NCBI GenBank assembly: GCA_018376905.1
Contig: JAHAAK010000048.1
Coordinates: 1-13,026, forward strand
Source of the DNA: Collinsella sp.
GTDB taxonomy: Bacteria; Actinomycetota; Coriobacteriia; Coriobacteriales; Coriobacteriaceae
Direction of reading: 5' to 3'
DNA length: 13,026 nucleotides
The position numbers and the translations under genes are program-made. Below the pieces are notes generated by a model. That model made no database searches. It was not told the origin of the DNA and worked only from the letters and a program-made list of their open reading frames with translations. How positions within the stretch are numbered: the stretch's first letter is position 1; each line of letters begins with the position of its first letter. Of this stretch, positions 1-6,704 are shown piece after piece.

Positions 1-95
1 GGGCATGAAGTTTGTCGCGAGTTCCGCACGCAAAGGAAAGCACTTAATGTGCTTTCCGTCTTGCGCAGGACTGTAGAGCAGCAAACTTCATGCCC
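1..95. repeat. Long imperfect palindrome at the left edge
   Basis: A 14-bp perfect inverted repeat (1-14 and 82-95, GGGCATGAAGTTTG and its complement) encloses a second perfect 9-bp stem (35-43 with 49-57, GGAAAGCAC) around the 5-nt loop TTAAT. Between the two stems lie imperfectly matching stretches (about 22-33 and 61-70). The folded shape would be a long rod with an internal loop. No T-run follows, so it is not a classic intrinsic terminator, although it could still end or protect an upstream transcript. It could also be an interspersed REP/BIME-like repeat. The window begins exactly at the repeat, so it may extend further left. Confidence 0.7.
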
Positions 96-246
96 TCCGG
101 TCCGCCCCGGGAGCCACCGCTAAGTTATCCCCCGGCATTCAGAAAATCTAAGTGCCAAAAAATAAGATTTTTTGACTCCGTGTTGTATAACCCGCCATTC
201 GTGGGTACCATTCAACGCGTACGCAAACAAAAAGGGTTAATTCGCG

Positions 247-255
247 TGGTATAAC
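247..255 (+). promoter_or_regulatory. Candidate extended -10 promoter of groES-groEL
   Basis: TGGTATAAC fits an extended -10 box (TGn followed by a TATAAT-like hexamer) and would start transcription near 262, giving a short leader carrying the groES Shine-Dalgarno. No good -35 is visible at the right distance. A second copy of GTATAACC sits at 185-192, and TTGACT at 172-177 lies only 8 nt before that copy, so it does not make a standard promoter. The leader (96-283) also contains a weak AT hairpin (143-149 with 165-171) followed by T residues. No CIRCE (TTAGCACTC-N9-GAGTGCTAA) or HspR HAIR palindrome was found. Confidence 0.4.
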
Positions 256-283
256 CGCGCGGCCCAAAAAGGAGGAGACAAGC

Positions 284-577
284 ATGTCGTCTTTGAAGCC
301 GCTTGCAGATCGTGTTCTGGTCAAGCCCGAAGAGGCCGAGCAGAAGACCGCTTCTGGTCTGTACATCGCCAGCAACGCTCAGGAGAAGCCGCAGCGCGGC
401 ACCATCGTTGCCGTTGGCGCCGGCAAGGTCAACGACAAGGGTGAGCGCATCCCCATGGACGTCAAGGTCGGTGACGTTGTCATCTACGGTAAGTTCGGTG
501 GCAACGAGGTCAAGGTCGACGGCGAGAAGTATCTGCTGATGCGCGCCGACGACATCTACGCCGTCGTCGAGGCCTAG
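284..577 (+). CDS. groES: GroES co-chaperonin (Cpn10)
   Basis: This 97-residue protein has the normal length of GroES, the heptameric lid that closes the GroEL folding cage in the cytoplasm. It opens with the family-typical PLADRVLVKP (residues 6-15). The mobile loop that docks on GroEL spans about residues 17-37; its hydrophobic contact is LYI (26-28) followed by ASN, where many homologues have IVLP or LVIP followed by D, so this contact is slightly unusual. The later KVGDVVIYGKFGG and the C-terminal DDIYAVVE are also typical. The ATG at 284 is preceded by a strong AAAGGAGG (about 268-275) at good spacing, which fixes the start. groEL follows after 96 nt and is almost certainly in the same transcript. 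Identification is secure. Confidence 0.97.
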   Translation: MSSLKPLADRVLVKPEEAEQKTASGLYIASNAQEKPQRGTIVAVGAGKVNDKGERIPMDVKVGDVVIYGKFGGNEVKVDGEKYLLMRADDIYAVVEA

Positions 578-607
578 TCTCGTCAGAATCTCTGATTCGT
601 CTTTGAA

Positions 608-643
608 CGCGCCCGCCGCACAGGACTCGGAAGCGGCGACGCG
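608..643 (+). other. Stem-loop in the groES-groEL spacer
   Basis: CGCG (608-611) and CGCCGC (614-619) pair with GCGGCG (633-638) and CGCG (640-643), leaving a 13-nt loop and small bulges. The hairpin sits between the groES stop and the groEL Shine-Dalgarno. It lacks a T-run, so a role in mRNA processing or relative expression is more likely than termination. This is inferred from base pairing only. Confidence 0.4.
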
Positions 644-673
644 AGTCACATTTCTTTTGGAGGATTACCTACC

Positions 674-2311
674 ATGGCAAAGAACATTACGTTCAACACC
701 GATGCCCGCGCTAAGCTTGCCAAGGGCGTCAACACTCTGGCCGACGCCGTTACCGTCACCATGGGCCCCAAGGGCCGCTACGTTGCGCTGCAGCGCACGT
801 TCGGTGCTCCGACCATCACCAACGACGGCGTTTCTGTCGCCAAGGAGATCGAGCTCGAGGACAACATCGAGAACATGGGCGCTCAGCTGGTGAAGGAGGT
901 TGCCACCAAGACCAACGACACCGTGGGTGACGGCACCACCACCGCAACCCTGCTCGCTCAGGCCATCGTCAACGACGGTCTGCGCAACGTCGCCGCTGGC
1001 GCCAACCCGCTGGCCATCCGTCGCGGCATCGACAAGGCCGTCAACGCCGCCGTCGCCGAGATGAAGAAGCAGGCCAAGCCGGTCGAGACCAAGGAGCAGA
1101 TCGCTTCCGTCGGTACCATCTCCGCCGGTGACCCCGAGGTCGGCGAGAAGATCGCCGAGGCCATGGAGGTCGTGGGCAAGGACGGCGTCATCACCGTCGA
1201 GGATTCCCAGACGTTCGACATCACCATCGACACCGTCGAGGGCATGCAGTTCGACAAGGGCTATGTCTCCGCTTACTTCGTCACGGATAACGACCGCATG
1301 GAGGCCGTGATGAAGGATCCGTACATCCTCATCACCGACCAGAAGATTTCCAGCGTTCAGGACATCATGCCCGTTCTCGAGGCTGTCCAGCGCGCTGGCC
1401 GTGGCCTGCTCATCATCGCTGAGGACATCGACGGCGAGGCTCTGCCTACCCTGGTCCTCAACAAGATCCGTGGCGCCCTCAACGTCTGCGCCGTTAAGGC
1501 CCCGGGCTACGGTGATCGCCGCAAGCGCATCCTCGAGGACATCGCCGTCCTCACCGGTGGCCAGGCTGCCCTGGACGAGCTGGGCGTGAAGGTCGCTGAC
1601 ATCACCGCCGATATGCTCGGTACCGCTAAGTCCGTCACCATCTCCAAGGACAACACCGTCGTCGTCGGCGGCGCTGGCTCCAAGGAGGCCATCGACGCTC
1701 GTATCGCTCAGATCAAGGGTGAGATGGAGAACACCACCTCTGACTTCGACCGTGAGAAGCTCCAGGAGCGCCTGGCCAAGCTCTCCGGTGGCGTTGCCGT
1801 CATCAAGGTCGGCGCTGCTACCGAGTCCGAGCTCAAGGAGATCAAGCATCGCGTCGAGGACGCCCTGCAGGCTACCCGCGCTGCTGTCGAGGAGGGCATT
1901 GTCGCCGGCGGCGGCGTCGCCTTCATGGACGCCGTGCCCGCGCTCGACGCTGTCGAGATTGATGATCCCGAGGAGAAGATCGGCGTCGACATCGTCAAGA
2001 AGGCTCTGACCGCTCCGGTCGCCACCATCGCCAAGAACGCTGGCTTTGAGGGCGCTGTCGTGGTCGACAAGGTTGCCGAGCTGCCCGCTGGCCAGGGTCT
2101 CAACTCTGCCAACGGCGAGTGGGGCGACATGATCGAGATGGGAGTCCTTGACCCCGTCAAGGTCAGCCGCGTCACCCTGCAGAACGCTGCTTCCGTCGCG
2201 AGCCTGATTCTCATCACCGAGGCCACCGTCTCCGATGTGCCCAAGAACACTCAGCTTGAGGACGCTATCGCTGCTGCCACCGCTGGTCAGCAGGGCGGCG
2301 GTATGTACTAA
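674..2311 (+). CDS. groEL: GroEL chaperonin (Cpn60)
   Basis: The 545-residue product matches full-length GroEL (548 in E. coli), the ATP-driven double-ring chaperonin that folds cytoplasmic proteins with GroES. Visible hallmarks are MGPKGR (30-35) and GAPTITNDG (44-52) in the equatorial domain, the nucleotide loop DGTTT (86-90), ALQATRAAVEEG with Asp396 just before it (equivalent to catalytic Asp398 of E. coli), and the glycine-rich GIVAGGG. The usual GGM-repeat tail is reduced to GGGMY. After GPKGR the protein reads YVALQR where many homologues have NVVLD or NVVLE. The ATG at 674 has TTGGAGG at 658-664. Codon use is strongly biased to C-ending codons, as expected of a highly expressed gene. 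A 551-residue antisense frame is a by-product of that bias. Identification is secure. Confidence 0.98.
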   Translation: MAKNITFNTDARAKLAKGVNTLADAVTVTMGPKGRYVALQRTFGAPTITNDGVSVAKEIELEDNIENMGAQLVKEVATKTNDTVGDGTTTATLLAQAIVNDGLRNVAAGANPLAIRRGIDKAVNAAVAEMKKQAKPVETKEQIASVGTISAGDPEVGEKIAEAMEVVGKDGVITVEDSQTFDITIDTVEGMQFDKGYVSAYFVTDNDRMEAVMKDPYILITDQKISSVQDIMPVLEAVQRAGRGLLIIAEDIDGEALPTLVLNKIRGALNVCAVKAPGYGDRRKRILEDIAVLTGGQAALDELGVKVADITADMLGTAKSVTISKDNTVVVGGAGSKEAIDARIAQIKGEMENTTSDFDREKLQERLAKLSGGVAVIKVGAATESELKEIKHRVEDALQATRAAVEEGIVAGGGVAFMDAVPALDAVEIDDPEEKIGVDIVKKALTAPVATIAKNAGFEGAVVVDKVAELPAGQGLNSANGEWGDMIEMGVLDPVKVSRVTLQNAASVASLILITEATVSDVPKNTQLEDAIAAATAGQQGGGMY

Positions 2312-2337
2312 GGCCGACAAGGTCTAGAACTCCCACC

Positions 2338-2481
2338 GGGAATCCGGGGGCGGGACGGAGGCTTCTCTCCGGAACGTCCTCGGACATGCAAAGAGGCTCC
2401 GCATCGCGCTTCGCGCTGCGGAGCCTCTTTGCGTCCTGCGGAGAGTTCCGGAGAGAAGCCTCCGTCCCGCCCCCGGATCCC
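2338..2481. repeat. 144-bp near-perfect palindrome after groEL
   Basis: The left arm (2338-2375) and right arm (2445-2481) are inverted copies of about 37 bp that differ only by one extra A in the left arm (GGGAATCC against GGGATCC). Inside is a second, perfect 16-bp stem (2388-2403 with 2417-2432) around a 13-nt GC-rich loop. The 12-nt stretches between the two stems (2376-2387 and 2433-2444) do not pair well. The arms are far longer than needed for an intrinsic terminator, which suggests a palindromic insertion or a cruciform- or RNA-rod-forming repeat that took over the terminator position. Confidence 0.8.
2388..2432 (+). terminator. Probable groESL transcription terminator hairpin
   Basis: GCAAAGAGGCTCCGCA (2388-2403) pairs perfectly with its complement (2417-2432), 77 nt after the groEL stop. 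The stem ends in CTCTTT on the + strand and begins with AAAGAG, so it could work in either direction. The T-tract is only three residues before GC-rich sequence resumes, so efficiency is uncertain. It lies at the core of the larger palindrome. Confidence 0.5.
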
Positions 2482-2552
2482 CTGCGTTTACGGCCTTGAG
2501 GTCGGCTCGCGGAGAAAGTCGTGGTTGATGGGAGTGCGTGTCCCTTTCGCTG

Positions 2553-2630
2553 TTTCGCGGCTTTGCCGCGAAAGGCGCGTTACTTTGGGATGGGTGGGGA
2601 ACGTGGTTGTTGCGGCAACTGATCCCCGCC
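2553..2630. other. Two stem-loops in the groEL-ribU gap
   Basis: The gap between the palindrome and the riboflavin promoter (2482-2650) has no credible gene. TTTCGCGGC (2553-2561) pairs perfectly with GCCGCGAAA (2565-2573) across a 3-nt loop. A second structure pairs GGTGGGGA (2593-2600) with TCCCCGCC (2623-2630), including one G-U wobble, and holds an inner GTTG/CAAC stem (2609-2612 with 2616-2619). Neither is followed by a T-run. They may be transcript-end structures or repeat remnants. Frames that cross here overlap the riboswitch and resemble no known protein. Confidence 0.45.
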
Positions 2631-2650
2631 ACAAATTACCCTCGGCATAC

Positions 2651-2678
2651 TTGCACCTTTCCTTCCTCGTGCTACACT
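2651..2678 (+). promoter_or_regulatory. Promoter of the riboflavin-transport operon
   Basis: TTGCAC (2651-2656) and TACACT (2673-2678) are 16 nt apart, and the -10 is preceded by TGC, making an extended -10 (TGCTACACT). The predicted start near 2685 coincides with the 5' edge of the FMN riboswitch, which strongly supports the assignment even though the -35 match is modest. Confidence 0.6.
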
Positions 2679-2685
2679 TTTCCTT

Positions 2686-2874
2686 GCTGTTTCAGGGCGG
2701 GGTGGAATTCCCCACTGGCGGTAAATCGGGCGGTGCCAAAGGGGTGCCGTGGCGCAGGCGAGGCGTCTGCGACCGAGCCGATGAGTCCGCGACCCGTGTG
2801 TGCGTTGGTTCGCATGCCGGCTGAACTGGTGAGATCCCAGTACCAACGGTTAGAGTCCGGATGAAAGAGGCAGG
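2686..2874 (+). promoter_or_regulatory. FMN riboswitch (RFN element)
   Basis: The conserved blocks of the RFN element appear in order: AGGGCGGGGTGGAATTCCCC (2694-2713) with the P2 hairpin, GGCGGTAAA (2717-2725), GAGTCCGCGACCCGTGTG (2783-2800), the P5 hairpin CTGG-TGAGATC-CCAG (2826-2840), and GAGTCCGGATGAAAGAGG (2853-2870). TTTCA (2690-2694) pairs with TGAAA (2862-2866) as the core of P1. The variable arm (2725-2782) is enlarged, with ATCGG/CCGAT and CGGT/ACCG stems plus an inner GCAGGCG/CGTCTGC stem. The 3' strand of P1 lies directly against the AGGTGA ribosome site of ribU, leaving no room for a downstream terminator. FMN binding therefore probably blocks translation initiation. The control mode is inferred; the element itself is clear. 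Confidence 0.93.
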
Positions 2875-2881
2875 TGATCTT

Positions 2882-3472
2882 ATGTCTGAACAGTCACAGC
2901 ATATCCATTTTGAGAACACGAATAGGTGGAGCACCAAACAGCTCGTTACCATGGCGTTGATGTGCGCCTTGGGCGCCTTGTTTATGTACGTGCAGCTGCC
3001 CATCCTTCCTTCGGCGCCGTTTTTGACGTATGACCCGTCGCTGGTGCCGGCGATGGTGTGTGGATTTGCGTATGGCCCTGGTGCCGGCACCGCTGTTGCC
3101 GCTATGGCGATTGTTATCCATGCGCTTACCACGGGCGACTGGGTCGGTGCGCTTATGAACCTGGTTGCCACGCTGGGCTACATTCTGCCCGCGGCTATCG
3201 TCTATCAGAAGATGCATACCTATAAGGGTGCCGTGATTGGCCTGGTGCTCGGCGTTATTGCCGCTACGGCGTTGTCTATGGTCGCAAATCTTACCATTGG
3301 CGTATGGTTCTGGTATGGCTCGGTCGATGTGATCGCCCCGCTTATGATTCCTGCCGTGCTGCCGTTCAACCTTATCAAGACCGTGCTTAACTCGGTATTG
3401 ACGCTTGCGGTGTACAAGGCGGTCTCCAACCTCATCACGCCCAAGAAGGACCAGGTCAAAGGCCGCGCATGA
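2882..3472 (+). CDS. ribU: Riboflavin ECF transporter S component RibU
   Basis: This 196-residue, very hydrophobic protein has about six predicted membrane helices. It looks like the substrate-binding S subunit of a group-II ECF vitamin importer. The stretch TYDPSLVPAMVCGFAYGPGAG (49-69) matches the RibU pattern of a (Y/D)PS-VP segment followed by a GP-containing turn. An AxxxA motif (A25-A29) in the first helix fits the surface that docks on EcfT. The FMN riboswitch directly upstream supports riboflavin (or a close flavin) as substrate. I chose the ATG at 2882, with AGGTGA at 2872-2877. The in-frame ATG at 2861 lies inside the riboswitch P1 region and would add seven residues. The stop overlaps the next start (ATGA), implying translational coupling to the ATPase. 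Other flavins or precursors are possible substrates. Confidence 0.88.
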   Translation: MSEQSQHIHFENTNRWSTKQLVTMALMCALGALFMYVQLPILPSAPFLTYDPSLVPAMVCGFAYGPGAGTAVAAMAIVIHALTTGDWVGALMNLVATLGYILPAAIVYQKMHTYKGAVIGLVLGVIAATALSMVANLTIGVWFWYGSVDVIAPLMIPAVLPFNLIKTVLNSVLTLAVYKAVSNLITPKKDQVKGRA

Positions 3473-5373
3473 TTGAGTGTCGGGGCGTTTCCTTTAGCTA
3501 TGACGGTGTCGTGCCGGCGCTCGACGGCGTCGATCTAAACATCGAGGACGGCGAGTTTTTCTGCATCCTCGGTGGTAATGGGTCGGGCAAGTCGACGTTT
3601 GCCAAGCATCTGAATGCACTGTTGCAGCCCGATGCGGGCACGGTGCGTATCAACGGTATGGATGCGTCCGACCTCGAGCTGGTCTATGACATTCGTTCGA
3701 CCGCGGGCATGGTATTCCAGAATCCCGATGATCAGCTGGTGGCAACGCTTGTCGAAGATGACGTTGCGTTCGGTCCCGAAAACCTTGGCGTGCCATCGGC
3801 GCAAATTGCGCAGCGCGTACGCGAGGCGCTGAAGGGCGTGGGCCTGGTGGGCTTTGAGCGCCACGAGACCCATGCGCTTTCGGGTGGTCAAAAGCAACGC
3901 GTGGCGCTTGCCGGCGTGCTCGCCATGGAGCCGCGCGTTCTCATTTTGGATGAGGCCTCCTCGATGCTCGATCCGCGCGGACGCAAGGGTCTTATGAAAG
4001 CGTGCCGCGCACTTCACGATCGCGGCATGACTATCGTGATGATTACGCACTTTATGGAGGAGGCCGCCGAGGCCGATCGTGTCGCGGTGTTTCGGGCGGG
4101 GCACGTTGCCATGCTCGGTACGCCCGAGGAAATCTTGACGCGGGCGGATGAGCTTGCGCAGCTCAACCTGGATATGCCGGAGTCGTGTCGTCTGGGCAGG
4201 TCACTTCGTGCGAAGGGCGTGCCCGTTTGCGCGCAGGTGCGTGAGGCGGATATGGTCGCCGAGATTGCGCAGGCTTATGCCGAGCGAAGTAGGGCAGGCA
4301 TCGCGGGGCAGTCTTCCGTATCCCAGTCGGAAATCGCTGACGGCACTGTTCCGGTAGACAACGAGGGCAACGCGTCGGAGCCCGTCATCGAGCTATCCCA
4401 TGTTTCGTACAGTTATTCGCTCAGTCCGCGCGAGCGCCGCCGCTGGCATAAGCGCTCGGCCACTGCGGGCAAATCGAGCAAACAGGCTCTCTGGGGAAAC
4501 GACCCCAGCAGCCCGTGGGCGCTGCGCGGTGTATCGCTGACGGTGCGTCGCGGCGAGTTCCTGGGCTTGGCAGGTCATACCGGTTCGGGTAAGTCGACGC
4601 TGGTCCAGCATCTCAACGGTTTGATTCGCCCCCAGGAGGGATCCGTTCGCGCGCTGGGGCTCGATCTGTCAAACAAGAAAGACGCCGCTGCGGTTAAGGC
4701 CAAGGTCGGCGTGGTGTTTCAATACCCTGAGCGTCAGCTGTTTGCCGAAACCGTGGCGCAGGACGTGGCGTTTGGTCCGCATAACCTTGGCTTGCCGCAA
4801 GATGAAGTCGACCGTCGTGTCGAGTCATCGCTCTCACGCGTGGGCCTCGACCTTTCCACGGTCGGCGACAAGAGTCCCTTTGAGCTTTCGGGCGGTCAGC
4901 AACGGCGTGTGGCATTCGCCGGCGTACTCGCCATGGAGCCCGAAGTCCTGGTACTCGATGAGCCCATGGCTGGGCTCGATCCGGCTGCTCGCAGGGATTT
5001 CCTAGGGCTCATCGATCGACTCCATCGCGAGGGCCTGGCCGTTGTCATGGTTTCGCACAGCATGGATGACCTGGCAAATTGTTGTGACCGTATCGTTGTG
5101 ATGAACGAGGGCGCGGTGTTTGCCGAGGGAACGCCCTCTCAGGTTTTTGCGCACGCGAACGAGCTTAAATCAATCGGCTTGGGTGTTCCCGCTGCCCAGC
5201 GCATGGCGCTGGCGCTTGCGAAGGCAGGCGTGCCGCTGCGCTTTGACGGCCTCTATACGGTTGAGTCGCTGACAGACGAGTTGGCGGACCTGCTAATCGG
5301 TCGCTCGGGCGGTCCTTCTAACGTCGCGGACATTGCTAAATCCAAGACGGTCGCGCGAGAGGAGGGCTGCTAA
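3469..5373 (+). CDS. ecfA: Fused EcfA1-EcfA2 ECF transporter ATPase
   Basis: This 634-residue cytoplasmic protein carries two complete ABC ATPase domains that power vitamin uptake through EcfT. Domain 1 has Walker A GGNGSGKST (35-43), Q-loop FQNPDDQ (83-89), signature LSGGQ (137-141), Walker B VLILDE (157-162) and switch His194. Domain 2 has GHTGSGKST (369-377), FQYPERQ (417-423), LSGGQ (473-477), VLVLDE (493-498) and His530. The D-loop regions, DEASSMLDP and DEPMAGLDP, match the EcfA1 and EcfA2 types respectively, so this is a heterodimer fused in A1-A2 order. Both catalytic glutamates are present. A polar linker (about 270-305) joins the halves. Domain 2 also has an extra basic insert (about 318-348, RERRRWHKR) between its first two strands. 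The start codon overlaps the ribU stop, and the stop overlaps the ecfT start (TAATG). Confidence 0.95.
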   Translation: MIECRGVSFSYDGVVPALDGVDLNIEDGEFFCILGGNGSGKSTFAKHLNALLQPDAGTVRINGMDASDLELVYDIRSTAGMVFQNPDDQLVATLVEDDVAFGPENLGVPSAQIAQRVREALKGVGLVGFERHETHALSGGQKQRVALAGVLAMEPRVLILDEASSMLDPRGRKGLMKACRALHDRGMTIVMITHFMEEAAEADRVAVFRAGHVAMLGTPEEILTRADELAQLNLDMPESCRLGRSLRAKGVPVCAQVREADMVAEIAQAYAERSRAGIAGQSSVSQSEIADGTVPVDNEGNASEPVIELSHVSYSYSLSPRERRRWHKRSATAGKSSKQALWGNDPSSPWALRGVSLTVRRGEFLGLAGHTGSGKSTLVQHLNGLIRPQEGSVRALGLDLSNKKDAAAVKAKVGVVFQYPERQLFAETVAQDVAFGPHNLGLPQDEVDRRVESSLSRVGLDLSTVGDKSPFELSGGQQRRVAFAGVLAMEPEVLVLDEPMAGLDPAARRDFLGLIDRLHREGLAVVMVSHSMDDLANCCDRIVVMNEGAVFAEGTPSQVFAHANELKSIGLGVPAAQRMALALAKAGVPLRFDGLYTVESLTDELADLLIGRSGGPSNVADIAKSKTVAREEGC

Positions 5374-6173
5374 TGGAGGCGTTTTCGTTTGGCAGCTACT
5401 ATCCGAGCGATAGCGCGATCCATCGCCTGGATCCGCGCACCAAGCTGCTCCTGGGCTTTGTATTTTTGATCACGACGCTCACAGTCAGCAGCTTCCGCGG
5501 ACTGGTCCCGGTCGCAATCTTCGTTGTCCTGATCTATGCCGTGTCCCGGGTGCCGCTTCGCCGTGTCCTGTCATCGATGGCGCCGCTGCTGGCGATCGTC
5601 GTGGTGGTCGCGGTGCTCAACCTGTTTTCCGACCAGAGCGGGCGCATTCTGTGGCAGCTCGGCTTTTTGCAGATAAGCGAGGGCTCGCTACATTCCGCCG
5701 CCTTTATGGCGTGCCGCCTGACCTTGATGATGGCCGGTATGAGCGCTATCACGCTCACCACACCCACGCTCGACCTCACCGCGGGCTTTGAGCGTCTGCT
5801 CGCACCGTTTGCGCGCGTGGGGCTCCCTGCGCACGAGCTCGGCATGATCATGGGTATCGCGCTGCGCTTTATGCCGCAGTTTGCCACCGAGATGAAGCAG
5901 ACGGCCGATGCGCAGGCGAGCCGCGGTGCGCGCGTGACGGGAGGCCCGCTCGGCGGCGTGCGTATGCTCGGCAGTGTGGCGATTCCGCTGTTCACGGGCG
6001 TGTTCCGTCATGCTGAAACGCTGTCTGCCGCCATGGATGCCCGTTGCTATCATGGCGAGCAGGGCCGCACACGTCTGCATGCGCTTGCATTTGGCCGCGG
6101 CGACGCGTTGGCGGCGGTGGTGACGGCGTTGCTGCTCATCTGCGTCATCGTCATCAATCTTCAACTTGTTTAG
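5373..6173 (+). CDS. ecfT: ECF transporter transmembrane subunit EcfT
   Basis: The 266-residue product is the membrane scaffold that links the ATPases to the S component. It begins with the family-typical LDPRTKL (19-25), has several hydrophobic helices (about 27-57, 68-85, 109-128 and 246-266), and carries the two cytoplasmic coupling-helix signatures: SRG (183-185, in AQASRGA) and ARC (223-225, in AMDARCYHG, followed by GRTR 231-234). The second signature is most often ARG, so Cys225 is a mild variation. The start overlaps the ecfA stop as TAATG, consistent with stoichiometric production of the complex. Together with RibU and the fused ATPase it completes the transporter. The module could also accept other S components encoded elsewhere, but co-transcription behind an FMN riboswitch points to dedicated flavin use. 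Confidence 0.94.
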   Translation: MEAFSFGSYYPSDSAIHRLDPRTKLLLGFVFLITTLTVSSFRGLVPVAIFVVLIYAVSRVPLRRVLSSMAPLLAIVVVVAVLNLFSDQSGRILWQLGFLQISEGSLHSAAFMACRLTLMMAGMSAITLTTPTLDLTAGFERLLAPFARVGLPAHELGMIMGIALRFMPQFATEMKQTADAQASRGARVTGGPLGGVRMLGSVAIPLFTGVFRHAETLSAAMDARCYHGEQGRTRLHALAFGRGDALAAVVTALLLICVIVINLQLV

Positions 6174-6203
6174 GCGCGATTCGAGCGCAGGAAAGGGGTC
6201 CCT

Positions 6204-6650
6204 ATGACCGACAACGACCGCACGGCGCAGCTCGAGCGCGCCTGTTCGTATCTTAGGCGTATTCCGGCGTGGTATCTCGGCACGATCGACGTGACGGACG
6301 GACGTCAGCCGCGCGTGAGGCCGTTCTCGTTTGCCATGGTCGATGATGGCAAGCTGTGGTTTTGCACCTCGCGCGATAAGGACGTGTGGGCGGAGTTGAG
6401 CGCGAATCCCAAGTTTGAGCTCTCGGGCTGGAAGCCGGGGGAGTGCTGGATCGTGTTAACTGGCGAGGCCGCGCTCGAGGACGACGCGGTCGTGAGCGAC
6501 CGGGTGCGCCAAGCCGGCTTTAAGCACATGGTGGGCATCGGCGAGCAACACGATAGTGCCAACGACGGTCGCCTTGCGTTTTTCTCGGTGCGAAATATCG
6601 CCGCCCGTTTCTGTGATATCGACGGCAGCGAGGAGCGCCTGGAGCTTTAG
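6204..6650 (+). CDS. PPOX-like flavin-binding split-barrel protein (copy 1)
   Basis: This 148-residue protein resembles the pyridoxamine 5'-phosphate oxidase-like flavin reductase superfamily, a small dimeric split beta-barrel that commonly binds FMN, F420 or heme. Visible features are PAWYLGT (21-27), RVRPFSF (37-43) in the usual phosphate-binding position, GKLWFCTSRDKDVW (49-62) and LAFFSVR (124-130). The reaction cannot be read from sequence; a flavin-dependent reductase or oxidase is plausible. The ATG at 6204 has AAAGGGG at 6192-6198. It begins only 30 nt after ecfT with no terminator between, so it should be under the same FMN riboswitch, which favours FMN as cofactor. It is clearly paralogous to the next gene. 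A hairpin (6643-6651 with 6661-6673) spans its stop codon. Confidence 0.85.
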   Translation: MTDNDRTAQLERACSYLRRIPAWYLGTIDVTDGRQPRVRPFSFAMVDDGKLWFCTSRDKDVWAELSANPKFELSGWKPGECWIVLTGEAALEDDAVVSDRVRQAGFKHMVGIGEQHDSANDGRLAFFSVRNIAARFCDIDGSEERLEL

Positions 6651-6704
6651 CCCTAGGGTAGCTAAAACAGCTCCGACCCAAAAAGACTAGTGCCAGGAGG
6701 ACAC

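Noticed and set aside
665..2320. 551-residue open frame antisense to groEL
   Set aside because: It mirrors groEL almost exactly, has no ribosome site or family resemblance, and is the expected effect of strong C/G third-codon bias.
2429..2864. Overlapping frames of 131 and 108 residues before ribU
   Set aside because: They cover stem-loops, the promoter and the FMN riboswitch, and their translations look like random GC-rich sequence.
2861..2881. Upstream ATG start for ribU
   Set aside because: This ATG is the conserved GGATG of the FMN riboswitch and sits in or next to P1. The ATG at 2882 has the AGGTGA ribosome site.
6690..6704. GTG start five codons upstream for the second PPOX-like gene
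   Set aside because: It overlaps the AGGAGG that serves the ATG at 6705, so it cannot have its own ribosome site there.
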